This document shows positions 17,453 through 26,290 of a stretch of DNA of 64,000 nucleotides, one piece after another (position 1 is the first letter of the stretch; every line of letters starts with the position of its first letter). Where the stretch lies: NCBI GenBank assembly GCA_009773555.1, contig WSXZ01000005.1, positions 1-64,000 on the forward strand, in the 5' to 3' direction. Source of the stretch: Methylocystaceae bacterium (GTDB lineage Bacteria > Pseudomonadota > Alphaproteobacteria > Rhizobiales > Beijerinckiaceae). Below the pieces are notes generated by a model. The model saw only the letters and a list, made by a program, of their open reading frames with translations, was not told where the DNA came from and searched no databases. The position numbers and the translations under genes are program-made.

Positions 17453-18094
17453 CTACTTGCATTCCTGCACGGCGCGGGCGAGCGCGTCCGACAATCCCTT
17501 GAGCGAATAGCTGTCGGTGGTGCTTGTCCCTTTCGACGAAGCGGCCTTCACGATGAGCTTGGCGCCGCCGCGCATGGCGCCGACGAATTCTTTCTCCCGC
17601 GACTGATCCTTCACCCAGGCGTTTGTGCCCTTCGTGATCAGTTCGTAGCTGTCGCCGTCGATATCGGCGACAGCGGCGGAGCCGTCCTTCGTCGCATAGC
17701 CCAGATTGATCGCGACCTCATTGTGGATATTTTCCGCCGGTCGCGTCGAGATAAAGATGTAGGCGGAGGCGTCTTTGAGCTTCGCTTTGGGCGTCCGTTC
17801 CTTGGGCTGGCCGAGCGCATAGCAGGTCCTGTTGCGGCCGCTCTGAGCGGCGTAGGCGCCCCATTCCCCATAGTTGCCGAGTTGCTCAGGCTTGTCGGAG
17901 CCCTTGTCCGCCGGCTTCTCGGCTTTCTCGTTTTTCGCCGGCTTTTTCTTTTTGGCGTTTGCATCCTCTGCCGGGGCGTCTTCAGCGCCCGGCTTGGGCT
18001 TCGCTTCGGCAGCGTCAAAAGCGAAGGCGATCGCCAGTCCGATGGCGGCGACAGCGACGAGAAGACGGGAGCGCGTGCGAGAATCTCTAAGCAT
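17453..18094 (-). CDS. IalB-like (invasion associated locus B) periplasmic protein
   Basis: A 213-aa exported protein. The signal peptide at about 1-31 ends at AEA. A Lys/Glu/Ala-rich low-complexity linker runs to about 75. The IalB-like domain follows (GEWGAYAAQSG, RTCYALGQPKER, PAENIHNEVAINLGY, AWVKDQSREKEFV), with cysteines near 97 and at the C-terminus. Family members are common in Rhizobiales whether or not they are pathogens, so an invasion role is not implied. Confidence 0.85.
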   Translation of the reverse strand: MLRDSRTRSRLLVAVAAIGLAIAFAFDAAEAKPKPGAEDAPAEDANAKKKKPAKNEKAEKPADKGSDKPEQLGNYGEWGAYAAQSGRNRTCYALGQPKERTPKAKLKDASAYIFISTRPAENIHNEVAINLGYATKDGSAAVADIDGDSYELITKGTNAWVKDQSREKEFVGAMRGGAKLIVKAASSKGTSTTDSYSLKGLSDALARAVQECK

Positions 18095-18169
18095 AGGCTC
18101 AGATTTTACCGAGGACAGTGGGCGCGAACAAGAGCTTCAGCGCATTCTCGCTACCCGGTCGACCGGAGC

Positions 18170-18940
18170 CTAGCCTTCTTTTCGAGCCGCCATCAGGTAA
18201 TTGACGTCTGTGTCGTGGCTTTTTCGCCAGCTTCTGGTCAGCGGCTGGAAGCTCATCCCGACGCGATCGATTTCCCGCATGCCGCCCTGACGCACCCATG
18301 ACGAGAGTTCGTCCGGGCGAATGAATTTGTCATGGTTATGGGTGCCTTTCGGCACCCAGCCGAGCACATATTCGGCGGCGACGATGGCTAGCAGATAGCT
18401 TTTCGTCGTCCGGTCAATCGTCGCCAGAAAGAGGAGCCCGCCGGGCTTCAGCAGCCGCCCCAGCATGGCGACGAATTCCCGCGGCCCTTCGACATGCTCG
18501 ACGACTTCGAGCGCCGCCACCGCGTCGAACTGCTCGCCGGCCGCGGCGAGGTCTTCGGCGGTGATATTGCGATAATCGATGTCCAGCCCGGACGTTTCGG
18601 CGTGCCGTTTGGCGATGGCGATGTTGTTGGTCGCGGGGTCGACCCCGGTCACCTGAGCGCCGAGCTGAGCCAGCGACTCGCTCAATATGCCGCCGCCGCA
18701 GCCGATATCGGCGATGCGCACGCCCTCCAGCGGTCGGTCGCCGGGCGCGTTCAATGCGCCGGCGTCATGTCGGATGAGCCGGCGCACGTGATCGCGGATA
18801 TAGGCGACTCGAATGGGATTGATCTCGTGGAGAATCCCCATCTTGCCATTCTTGTCCCACCAGAGCTCGGCCAGGCGGTTGAAACGCGCGACGTCTTCGG
18901 GATCGACGCTGGCGGAGTGGGGAGCGGACTGTTGGGGCAA
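18170..18940 (-). CDS. ubiG: Ubiquinone O-methyltransferase UbiG
   Basis: A 256-aa class I SAM methyltransferase performing both O-methylations of ubiquinone synthesis. Diagnostic segments are FNRLAELWWDKNGKMGILHEINPIR-type N-terminal residues (20-44), the SAM loop VRIADIGCGGGILSESLAQLG, VTGVDPA, and ALEVVEHV. The C-terminal WVPKGTHNHDKF matches UbiG. It is divergent from lysC with a REP-like palindrome in between, the usual alphaproteobacterial order. Confidence 0.95.
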   Translation of the reverse strand: MPQQSAPHSASVDPEDVARFNRLAELWWDKNGKMGILHEINPIRVAYIRDHVRRLIRHDAGALNAPGDRPLEGVRIADIGCGGGILSESLAQLGAQVTGVDPATNNIAIAKRHAETSGLDIDYRNITAEDLAAAGEQFDAVAALEVVEHVEGPREFVAMLGRLLKPGGLLFLATIDRTTKSYLLAIVAAEYVLGWVPKGTHNHDKFIRPDELSSWVRQGGMREIDRVGMSFQPLTRSWRKSHDTDVNYLMAARKEG

Positions 18941-18975
18941 GAGAAACCTCGCGAAGATGCGGAGAAAATATGTGC

Positions 18976-19030
18976 AAGCTCCTCATCCTGAGGAGCGCGC
19001 GAAGCCCGCGCCTCGAAGGACGAGAAGCTT
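18976..19030. repeat. REP-like palindromic intergenic repeat
   Basis: A structured element flanked by AAGCT arms, with CTCATCCTGAGGAG and CCTCGAAGGACGAG half-motifs, between ubiG and lysC. This CTCATCC-TGAGGAG/CGAAGGA-GAG pattern is a familiar dispersed palindrome in Rhizobiales genomes. It could form a stable hairpin in either transcript. Confidence 0.6.
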
Positions 19031-19137
19031 GCGCATGATTCCCTTGGCGGAGCGCTGCCGTTGACAGGTCCGCCGACGCGGACACATATAGCGCCGCTTC
19101 CCGCAAGACGCGAGCGTCTCGCCCATTTTCGGTCTCC

Positions 19138-20370
19138 ATGTCACGCCTGGTTATGAAATTCGGCGGCACCTCGGTCGCCACCGTCGAACGCATCCACAAT
19201 GTCGCGCGCCATGTGAAGCGCGAGGTGGATGCTGGGCGTGAGGTCGCTGTGGTGGTCTCGGCGATGGCCGGGAAGACCAATGAGCTTGTCGCCTGGTGCA
19301 AGGAGGCGGCGCCGCTTTGCGATCAGCGCGAATATGACGCCGTCGTCGCCTCGGGAGAACAGGTGACGGCCGGACTCCTCGCGATGGCGTTGCAGAAGGC
19401 GGGGATGCCCGCGCGCTCCTGGCTCGGCTGGCAGGCGCCGATCTACACCAACTGCACGCATGGCGCGGCGCGGATCGAATCGATCGACGGCTCGGGCATC
19501 ATCGAAGGCCTGAACCGCGGTGAAGTCGCCGTCATCGCGGGCTTTCAGGGCGTGCACCGTGAAACCGGGCGGATCACGACGCTCGGACGTGGCGGTTCGG
19601 ACACGAGCGCCGTCGCCATCGCGGCGGCGATCAAGGCCAGCCGCTGCGACATCTATACGGACGTGGATGGCGTTTACACCACCGATCCGCGCGTCGTGCC
19701 GAAGGCGCGGCGCATGGACAAGATCGCTTTTGAAGAAATGCTGGAAATGGCGTCGCTTGGCGCGAAGGTCCTGCAGGTGCGTTCGGTCGAGGTCGCCATG
19801 GTGCACGGCGTGCCGACCTATGTGCGCTCGTCCTTCGACGATCCGGAAAATCCGGGGCAGGGGACGTTAATCTGCAACGAGGAGGACATTGTGGAAGCGC
19901 AAGTCGTCACAGGCATCGCCTTCTCGCGCGACGAAGCGCAGATCACGCTTCGCGGCGTCGCAGACAAGCCGGGCGTCGCGGCCGCGGTGTTCATGCCCTT
20001 GGCCGAGGCCGGAATCAACGTCGACATGATTGTGCAGGTCGTCTCCGAGGAGGGCATGACCGACATGACCTTCACCGTAGGAACCGCTGATTACGAGCGC
20101 GCCTTCGCGATCATCGAGAAGGTCAAGGATGCGATCGGCTTCGCGAGCATAACGGGCGAAAAAGACGTCGCTAAGATTTCCGCGATCGGAATTGGCATGC
20201 GCAGCCACGCCGGCGTCGCGGCGGAGGCGTTTCGCGCCCTGTCGCAGAAGGGCGTCAATATTCGCGCCATCACCACGTCGGAGATCAAGTTTTCGGTGTT
20301 GATCGACGAGGCCTATACGGAACTCGCCGTTCGCACGCTGCACTCGCTCTACGGCCTCGACGCCGCTTAG
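19138..20370 (+). CDS. lysC: Aspartate kinase
   Basis: A 410-aa aspartokinase, the first enzyme of the lysine/threonine/methionine branch. The kinase domain begins KFGGTSVA (7-14) and contains GRGGSDTSAVAIAAA (about 160-174) and TDVDGVYTTDPR (about 177-188). Two C-terminal ACT domains (about 265-400) provide feedback control by threonine and/or lysine. An internal ATG could give the small beta subunit known for related enzymes. The length is normal and the start is the first ATG after a spaced promoter region. Confidence 0.95.
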   Translation: MSRLVMKFGGTSVATVERIHNVARHVKREVDAGREVAVVVSAMAGKTNELVAWCKEAAPLCDQREYDAVVASGEQVTAGLLAMALQKAGMPARSWLGWQAPIYTNCTHGAARIESIDGSGIIEGLNRGEVAVIAGFQGVHRETGRITTLGRGGSDTSAVAIAAAIKASRCDIYTDVDGVYTTDPRVVPKARRMDKIAFEEMLEMASLGAKVLQVRSVEVAMVHGVPTYVRSSFDDPENPGQGTLICNEEDIVEAQVVTGIAFSRDEAQITLRGVADKPGVAAAVFMPLAEAGINVDMIVQVVSEEGMTDMTFTVGTADYERAFAIIEKVKDAIGFASITGEKDVAKISAIGIGMRSHAGVAAEAFRALSQKGVNIRAITTSEIKFSVLIDEAYTELAVRTLHSLYGLDAA

Positions 20371-20450
20371 TCGGCGGTATAGCGACGCTTGAAGGCGAGC
20401 GTTGCCGCGACATCTAGCGCAACCACAATGGTTCGCGTGGAGGATGTCCA

Positions 20451-20882
20451 ATGGAAAAGCTTACCAGTAGCGTCGTCTCCGAGACGAAGCTTGATCCGAC
20501 GGTCGCCAAAGCGGCGCTCGGCCTTGTACTCGGTTTTCTTCGCGACAAGGATATGACCGGCAATATGCAGGTCATGATCGCCAAAATGCCGCGCGCTCAA
20601 GAGGCCATTGACACAGCTCAGCACACCGGCGACGGCGGAGTCACGCAGGTCATCGAAGGCATGACAAGCTTTATTGGCCACGGCCGCGCAGATCTGAATA
20701 TTCTCGCTGGTCAGCTCGAAAAGCTCGGGATCAGTGAAGCGCAGACCGACGCGTTGGTTCGCCAAGTGATCAATCGCGCTGAAAATATTCTTGGGGCCGA
20801 GGGCGCCGAGAAGATCAAGGGCATTCTGCCCGCGTTGCGTGAGCGCAGCGACTTGCCGACGGATCTACGCCACTCGGCATAA
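20451..20882 (+). CDS. DUF2267/DUF2780-like helical protein, 143 aa
   Basis: A soluble, helix-rich protein. The N-terminal block LDPTVAKAALGLVLGFLRDK (14-33) is mirrored in the next gene (VDAEVARTAVGLVLGFLQKE), so the two are tandem paralogues. The C-terminus (AENILGAEGAEKIKGILP) matches that of the next protein in pattern. GTGGAGGATG gives a ribosome site. The function is unknown; families with this pattern are linked to stress or surface properties. Confidence 0.7.
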   Translation: MEKLTSSVVSETKLDPTVAKAALGLVLGFLRDKDMTGNMQVMIAKMPRAQEAIDTAQHTGDGGVTQVIEGMTSFIGHGRADLNILAGQLEKLGISEAQTDALVRQVINRAENILGAEGAEKIKGILPALRERSDLPTDLRHSA

Positions 20883-20889
20883 CAATTTG

Positions 20890-20918
20890 GCTGACGCGCG
20901 CGCCGCGCGCGTCAGCCA
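20890..20918. terminator. Strong GC hairpin after the DUF2267-like gene
   Basis: A 14-bp perfect inverted repeat (GGCTGACGCGCGCG with its complement) lies 8 bases after the stop at 20882. There is no T-run on the plus side, so it is a hairpin of uncertain type, possibly an mRNA stabiliser or a factor-assisted terminator. Confidence 0.45.
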
Positions 20919-21011
20919 TCCAGCGGCGTTGAGCGCAATTAGAGCGCTTGATTTTCCTCCCTGTCGCGGCGACAGTCTGGCGGTTTTCGGTTTGCGAAGG
21001 GGAGGCCTGCA

Positions 21012-21392
21012 ATGGATGAACTGGTGGCGCGCGTCTCGGCGGCTCTTGGCGTTGACGCAGAGGTCGCCAGGACGGCGGTGGGCCTGGTTCTGGGATTCCT
21101 TCAAAAGGAATCGCGTGACGGCGCCGTATCGGAGCTACTCGATAAGCTTCCCGGCGCCCCTGAGGCGATCCAGTCCGCTGAATCCGTAGGCGGCGGGGGC
21201 GGGCTTGGAGGTTTGATGGGCGGCATGGGCGGGCTGATGGGCCTTGCCGCCAAGCTGAATGGCGCAGGCGTCGATATGAGCCAGATTCCAAAACTGGGCC
21301 ATGAGATTTTCGGCTACGCCGAAGAGCAAGTCGGGCCGGAAAAGCTGCGGGAGATCGTCGATTCGATCCCAGGCATCGCGCAGTTCGTTTGA
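21012..21392 (+). CDS. DUF2267/DUF2780-like helical protein, 126 aa
   Basis: This is a paralogue of the preceding gene (shared xxEVARTAVGLVLGFLQK block at about 14-31). Unlike it, the centre is a Gly/Met-rich low-complexity stretch (GGGGGLGGLMGGMGGLMG, about 61-78) that may be a flexible or membrane-active linker. The C-terminal amphipathic helix ends in IPGIAQFV. A GGGGAGG site precedes the ATG. It is convergent with murJ, 3 bases apart. Confidence 0.7.
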   Translation: MDELVARVSAALGVDAEVARTAVGLVLGFLQKESRDGAVSELLDKLPGAPEAIQSAESVGGGGGLGGLMGGMGGLMGLAAKLNGAGVDMSQIPKLGHEIFGYAEEQVGPEKLREIVDSIPGIAQFV

Positions 21393-21395
21393 TCC

Positions 21396-22925
21396 CTATC
21401 GTCTGAGGCTTGCGATCGTCACGCCGCTCGCGCGCAGCGCCCCGAGAAGGACGCCTGCGTAGATGAGCGCGCCGACGACAGCGAGCGCGGTGAGCGCGAC
21501 GAGATTGGCGAGAGCGCCGAAATGCGCCCCGAGCGCCAGGGCGGATGAACGCCCGAAAATGGCGACAGCGGCGAGAAAGGCGCAGGCGACAAATGTCGCG
21601 CCGAGCGTCTTCACGAAAACGGCGTCGAATCGCATTCCTTCCTGGGCGAGCGCGAGTCCGACGAGCACGGCGAGGTTGATCCACAATCCGACGGACGTCG
21701 CCGTCGCGAGCCCGACCGCCCCGAGCGGTCGAAACAGCACGATCTTCAACGCGACATTCGCGGCGAGCGCCGCCAGCGCGATGAGCATCGGCGTTCTTGT
21801 GTCGCCGCGCGCCTGAAAACTCGCGCGCGCCGAGGCGATCAGCACGAGCGCCATGAGACCGGCGCCATAGGCGGCGAGCACGTCCCCGGCAGCGTAGGCG
21901 TCGGCCGCCGAGAATTTGCCGCGCTGGAAGAGCCCCGCGACGATCAACTCGGGGATCGTGTCGAAGGCGATAAAAAAGGGCGCCGCCAGCGCGACGGTGA
22001 GCGCCATGGTTCGGCTCTGCGCGTGATGCGCGCCCGCCTCATCGCCCGTCGCCAGACGGCGGCTCATCTCCGGCAGCAGCACCGTGCCGGCGGCAATGCC
22101 GATGACTCCGACCGGAAGCTGGTACAGCCGCTCCGCATAGGAAATCGACGACACGCCGCCATCGGGAAGCATCGATGAGAGAATTGTGTCGGCAAGCACG
22201 GCGATCTGCGGACTGGCAGAGCCGATGATCGCCGGGCCGAGACGAATGAAAAAATCGCGCACGCGCGCCCAATGCGGCTTGCGCAAGCGTTGCAGGACGC
22301 CAATGCGCCGCGCTTGCCACATCAACAGTCCGAGTTCCAGAACGCCGGAGATGGTGATGCCCCAACTCGCCGCATAGCCTGCGTTTGGGAATAGAAAGGC
22401 GACGGCGAGCGCCGCCATCACAGAAAAATTCATCAGATTGGGCGCGAAGGCCGGAAGCGCGAAACGTCCCCGCGCGTTCAGGGCGCCCATGTGCAAAACG
22501 AAAAGAGTGATGAAAAGCAGATAGGGAAAGGTGATGCGCGTCAGATTGACGGCCAGCGCGAATTTTTCCGGCCGGTCGTCGAGGCCCGGCGCGAGCAACG
22601 AGACGAATTGGGGCGTCAGCGTCCAGACGACGGCGAGCAATATGATCTGCGAGGCGAGGAGCAGCGTGTAAACTTCGCCGGCGAATTCCTCGGCCGCCGC
22701 ATCGCCCTTCTGCTCGATCGCCATGGAATAAGACGGCACGAAAGCCGCATTGAACGCGCCTTCGCCAAAGATCGCGCGAAAACTGTTGGGCAGCCGCTGG
22801 GCGATGAAGAAGGCGTCCGAGACGGCGCCTGCGCCCATGATCGCCGACTGCATGGCGAGCGACAGAAATCCCGTCACGCGCGAGAGCAGGGTGAAGCCGC
22901 CAACCGAGAGCAGATTGCGAATCAT
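21396..22925 (-). CDS. murJ: Lipid II flippase MurJ
   Basis: A 509-aa polytopic membrane protein with about 14 helices, flipping lipid II across the inner membrane for peptidoglycan synthesis. The N-terminus (IRNLLSVGGFTLLSRVTGFL) and the RLPNSFRAIFGEGAFNAAFVPSY-type segment near 45-67 are diagnostic of MviN/MurJ. The positively charged residues typical of the substrate cavity are in place. The length is usual. It stands as a single gene. Confidence 0.95.
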   Translation of the reverse strand: MIRNLLSVGGFTLLSRVTGFLSLAMQSAIMGAGAVSDAFFIAQRLPNSFRAIFGEGAFNAAFVPSYSMAIEQKGDAAAEEFAGEVYTLLLASQIILLAVVWTLTPQFVSLLAPGLDDRPEKFALAVNLTRITFPYLLFITLFVLHMGALNARGRFALPAFAPNLMNFSVMAALAVAFLFPNAGYAASWGITISGVLELGLLMWQARRIGVLQRLRKPHWARVRDFFIRLGPAIIGSASPQIAVLADTILSSMLPDGGVSSISYAERLYQLPVGVIGIAAGTVLLPEMSRRLATGDEAGAHHAQSRTMALTVALAAPFFIAFDTIPELIVAGLFQRGKFSAADAYAAGDVLAAYGAGLMALVLIASARASFQARGDTRTPMLIALAALAANVALKIVLFRPLGAVGLATATSVGLWINLAVLVGLALAQEGMRFDAVFVKTLGATFVACAFLAAVAIFGRSSALALGAHFGALANLVALTALAVVGALIYAGVLLGALRASGVTIASLRR

Positions 22926-22966
22926 CGCAACCGTCCTAGCAGGATTCGGTTAAGCCTGCGCTCTCG

Positions 22967-23380
22967 TCAGTGCTGCGGGCAGTGCAGGGAGTATCCGCCG
23001 GTGATCGTGGCGAGTTCGTCGCCTTCGCCCCGAGACCAGCGAATGTTGGCGCTGCGTCGGCATTTGTCGGAAATGTCGGCTTGGCGCTCGTATGTGGCGA
23101 CATTCTGATCCGCATCGACCGTGAATCCGTCGTCGCGCAGTTCATCAATGAGATCGTCGACCTCCGTCGAACCCACGTGAAAGTGTTTGGCGAGCCGCGC
23201 CTGGAAGACTTGCTGATCGGCCTCGGTTTTCGATTCGGGGAGGCCGTCGAGAAGGGTCGGCAGGGCGGGGGCCGCCACGAAGCGCCACATGCGGACGCCG
23301 AAGGCGGCGAAGAGCGCAATCAAGGCCGCGGCGATCAAGAGGTTTCTGCCGCGCAATGGCGAACGGCGCTCGGTGTTCAT
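22967..23380 (-). CDS. Hypothetical membrane-anchored protein, 137 aa
   Basis: After a short basic N-terminus there is a transmembrane helix (LLIAAALIALFAAFGVRMW, about 14-32). A soluble periplasmic-facing domain of about 100 residues with helix-forming acidic segments (STEVDDLIDELRDDGF) follows, with two cysteines (DKCRRS, LHCPQH) that could pair. The family is unrecognised. It lies 41 bases upstream of murJ on the same strand and could share its transcript. Confidence 0.65.
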   Translation of the reverse strand: MNTERRSPLRGRNLLIAAALIALFAAFGVRMWRFVAAPALPTLLDGLPESKTEADQQVFQARLAKHFHVGSTEVDDLIDELRDDGFTVDADQNVATYERQADISDKCRRSANIRWSRGEGDELATITGGYSLHCPQH

Positions 23381-23461
23381 GGATTCACGCCTCGTCCCCT
23401 TTGTGCAGTTGCAGCGCGTGACGCATCTGCGAAAGCCCGCCCGTTTTCAGTTGTCGACGCC

Positions 23462-24424
23462 CTAGTCGCCCGCTTTGCCGTTGGTTGCTTCGTTCTCGCC
23501 CAGCCTCTCGGCGACGAGATAGAGCGGCCTTCCCTTTACCTCATTGAAGATGCGGGCGACATACTCGCCGAGCACGCCCAGCGAAATCAGCTGGACGCCG
23601 GAGAAGAAGGCGATCGAGACCACCAGAGTGGGAAAGCCCGGCGTATCCACGCCGAAAACCATGGTGCGGGCCCAATAGTAGCCAGCCATCGCGATCGCGA
23701 AGGCGGAAATCGCTAGGCCTACATAGGTCCACACCTTGAGCGGAATCGACGAAAAGGACATCAGTCCGTCGAGCGCAAATCGCGCAAGCCGAACGAAATT
23801 AAATTTTGACGTTCCGCCGGCGCGGTCCTCCACGTCGAAGGGCACGCCGATCGATTTGAATCCGATCCAGGCGAAGAGGCCCTTATTGAAGCGCGCGCGC
23901 TCGCGCATGCTCAGCAGCGCGTCGACCGCCTGCCGGTCGAGAAGGCGGAAGTCGCCGGCGCCTGGCGGCAGGCGCACATCGCCAAAGTCCTCCAGCAAAC
24001 GGTAAAAAACATGCGTGAACGCTGCGCGCAGCTTGGGATCGGTCGCTCGGTCGATGCGCTCGCCGTAGACGTTCTTGTAGCCTTCCCGCCACTTCTCGAT
24101 GAACAGCGGGATGACTTCCGGCGGGTGTTGCAGGTCGGCGTCCATGATGACGACCGCGCGTCCCAGCGTATCGTCAAGCCCGGCGACGATCGCCACCTCC
24201 TTGCCGAAGTTGCGGGAAAGCGACAGGGCGCGAAAGCGCGGCTCCTCGGCGCAGAGGTCGCGTAAGATCTCCAGACTCTCGTCGCTGGAGCCGTCGTCGA
24301 CGAAGATTGCCTCATAGGAGACGTCGCATGCGTCAACGGCCAGGGCGACTCTGGCCGCGAGAGCGCGAAGATTTTGCGCTTCGTTGAAGACGGGGATCAC
24401 GATCGATACATCAGGCCTGTTCAT
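23462..24424 (-). CDS. Family 2 glycosyltransferase (DPM1/ArnC-like)
   Basis: A 320-aa GT2 enzyme. The N-terminal GT-A domain begins VSIVIPVFNEAQNL (6-19) with the DDGSSDES nucleotide loop at about 43-50 and MDADLQHPPE at about 94-103. Two C-terminal transmembrane helices (about 232-252 and 268-288) mark the polyprenyl-phosphate glycosyltransferase subgroup such as ArnC and GtrB. It would load a sugar onto undecaprenyl phosphate. It is divergent from the HpnK-like deacetylase. Confidence 0.85.
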   Translation of the reverse strand: MNRPDVSIVIPVFNEAQNLRALAARVALAVDACDVSYEAIFVDDGSSDESLEILRDLCAEEPRFRALSLSRNFGKEVAIVAGLDDTLGRAVVIMDADLQHPPEVIPLFIEKWREGYKNVYGERIDRATDPKLRAAFTHVFYRLLEDFGDVRLPPGAGDFRLLDRQAVDALLSMRERARFNKGLFAWIGFKSIGVPFDVEDRAGGTSKFNFVRLARFALDGLMSFSSIPLKVWTYVGLAISAFAIAMAGYYWARTMVFGVDTPGFPTLVVSIAFFSGVQLISLGVLGEYVARIFNEVKGRPLYLVAERLGENEATNGKAGD

Positions 24425-24515
24425 GGCGGCGTTTAAACCAATATTTATAGGCAGAGCATAGGATTAACGGGCGCAGCATAGGCGCAGTCGCCTGGGCGGC
24501 GCAAAGGAGCGGGCG

Positions 24516-25400
24516 ATGGTTGATAACCAAATTGTTGCGGTTTGCGCGGACGATTACAGCCTGTCTTATGGGGTGAGCGCCGGCATTTTGGAAGCGCTCG
24601 ACGCGGGGAGGCTCACTGCGGTTTCGGCTTTGGTGAATGGTCCCCGCTGGCCTGCCATGGGGCTGGAGCTGTCTCGCCGCGGCCGAAACGCGGACATCGG
24701 CCTGCATTTTAATCTCACCCTCGGGCGGCCTCTTTCGTCCATGCCGCAGTTCGCGCCCAATGGAGAGTTTCCCCCGCTTTCCAAAGTTGTCCAGATGGCT
24801 TTCGGCCGGCGGTTGCCAATGGACGAGATTCGTACAGAGATCGATCGTCAGTTCGACCGCTTCGAAGCGGTGATCGACCGCCCGCCGGACCATGTCGACG
24901 GCCACCAGCACATACACGTCCTTCCCGGCATCAGGACGGCGCTGCTTGACGCGATGGAGGCGCGAAAGCTCGGCGGCCGGGCCTGGGTTCGCGACGCCGG
25001 GGATGGCTTACATCGCATTCTCTTGCGCGGTATCAACGCTCGCAAGGCGCTCTCTGCGCTGTCGCTGGCGGGCGGCTTTCGCCGGGAGGTGCGCCAGCGC
25101 GGCTTCGGCGTCAACGACGGCTTCGCCGGATTCTCGAATTTCCATCCAAGCTTCGATTACGCGAAGATTTTTCAGAGCTATCTTCGAGCGCCCGGCAGCA
25201 GACATCTCATCATGTGCCATCCTGGCCATGTGGACGAAGAGCTGCGAAGGCTCGATCCGGTGACGATCACGCGCGAGCAGGAGCTTGCTTTCCTGCTGTC
25301 GACTCGACTGCCGGAGATGCTGGAGAAGCGCGGCCTGCGTTTGGGTCGTCTGTCGCAGGCGAACCGGAACCTAAGCGCCGAGCAGACGGCGGCTCAGTAG
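24516..25400 (+). CDS. hpnK: ChbG/HpnK family deacetylase
   Basis: A 294-aa YdjC/ChbG-fold deacetylase. Metal site segments are ADDYSLSYGV (10-19), GLHFNLTLG (about 67-75), VDGHQHIHVLPG (about 126-137) and CHPGHVDEE (about 233). The best-known relatives are HpnK (hopanoid clusters) and ChbG (chito-oligosaccharides). HpnK is preferred from overall resemblance, but no hopanoid genes lie in the window, so a surface-glycan substrate made by the divergent GT2 is equally possible. Its last bases overlap the convergent methyltransferase-like gene. Confidence 0.75.
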   Translation: MVDNQIVAVCADDYSLSYGVSAGILEALDAGRLTAVSALVNGPRWPAMGLELSRRGRNADIGLHFNLTLGRPLSSMPQFAPNGEFPPLSKVVQMAFGRRLPMDEIRTEIDRQFDRFEAVIDRPPDHVDGHQHIHVLPGIRTALLDAMEARKLGGRAWVRDAGDGLHRILLRGINARKALSALSLAGGFRREVRQRGFGVNDGFAGFSNFHPSFDYAKIFQSYLRAPGSRHLIMCHPGHVDEELRRLDPVTITREQELAFLLSTRLPEMLEKRGLRLGRLSQANRNLSAEQTAAQ

Positions 25401-26176
25401 ATCCCTTCAAAGGAGATCGGCGCCCGTTTCTTGCCGTCCTCCAAATAGATGTCTTTCGAGAACGACGCGCGTCGGCGGTTGAAGGCCTGCAGCCACCATC
25501 CGTCGCCCAGCGGGTCGAAGACCGGCGCGTCGGTTCGGCGGAAGATCGCGGTCGAGCCGACAAACTCCACCTTTTCGAACATCTGATCTTCGCTCAGGAA
25601 GTCCGCGAGCCGGCTGATCGTTGGGATATGAATATCGTCGACGACGAGCAGTCCATCCGTCTTCAGGTGCGGATAGAAGTAGTAATATTCGAGTTCGGGG
25701 AACGGAAAGCCGTGCGGACCGTCGATCAGGACAAGGTCGTAGCGAGAATGGTCTTCGTGTCGCGGCAGCGTCAGTTGAGTCGGGCCAAAGACAAGGTCGA
25801 GGCGGTCCGAACGGGTCGCGGGACAGTTCATGAAATAGTCGACGCTTGACGCCTTCTGTCCGCGATCGTCAAAGCAGAAAACCTTGTGCCGTTCGGCGAT
25901 GCGCGAAAAAAAGATCGTGGACTTTCCGCAGCCCGTTTCGGCTGAGAAGATCTCCGTTCCGGTCAGCAGGCGCTCGATGCGCAGCAAGGTGCGTAGGGGC
26001 ATCGACCCCGCGCTGTGGGCGTAGCCAAAGGCGCGCTCATAGTCTCCGATTTCGGCGGCGAGGCTTTTGTCGCGCGTCGCCTCCGCCCGCAGGGGCGACG
26101 GCATGGACGAGAGCGGAGAGCTCCAAAGCCTTCGCCGCACGCGATTGATCAGCTTTCGGGCGAAGAACGAGGGCAT
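25394..26176 (-). CDS. Class I SAM-methyltransferase-like protein, 260 aa
   Basis: The protein has a Rossmann-like core: FSAETGCGKSTIFFSRIAE (about 77-95) is the glycine loop, VFCFDDRG the acidic turn, and DLVLIDGPHGFPFPELEYY (about 146-164) with LLVVDDIHIPT resemble Methyltransf_24-type enzymes. No transmembrane segment is seen. The target is unknown. It lies next to glycan/lipid genes, so capsule or lipid decoration is possible. It overlaps the end of the HpnK-like gene by 7 bases. Confidence 0.7.
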   Translation of the reverse strand: MPSFFARKLINRVRRRLWSSPLSSMPSPLRAEATRDKSLAAEIGDYERAFGYAHSAGSMPLRTLLRIERLLTGTEIFSAETGCGKSTIFFSRIAERHKVFCFDDRGQKASSVDYFMNCPATRSDRLDLVFGPTQLTLPRHEDHSRYDLVLIDGPHGFPFPELEYYYFYPHLKTDGLLVVDDIHIPTISRLADFLSEDQMFEKVEFVGSTAIFRRTDAPVFDPLGDGWWLQAFNRRRASFSKDIYLEDGKKRAPISFEGIY

Positions 26177-26290
26177 GGCTCCTGATGTTTCTCAAGGGTC
26201 CGCGAAAGGTTGACGGCTTATAGCAGCGCGCGCCTCGCCAAGGAAGCGATCGGCGGCATCGGGCTGCTTAAGGCGCTCTGACGAATAAAT

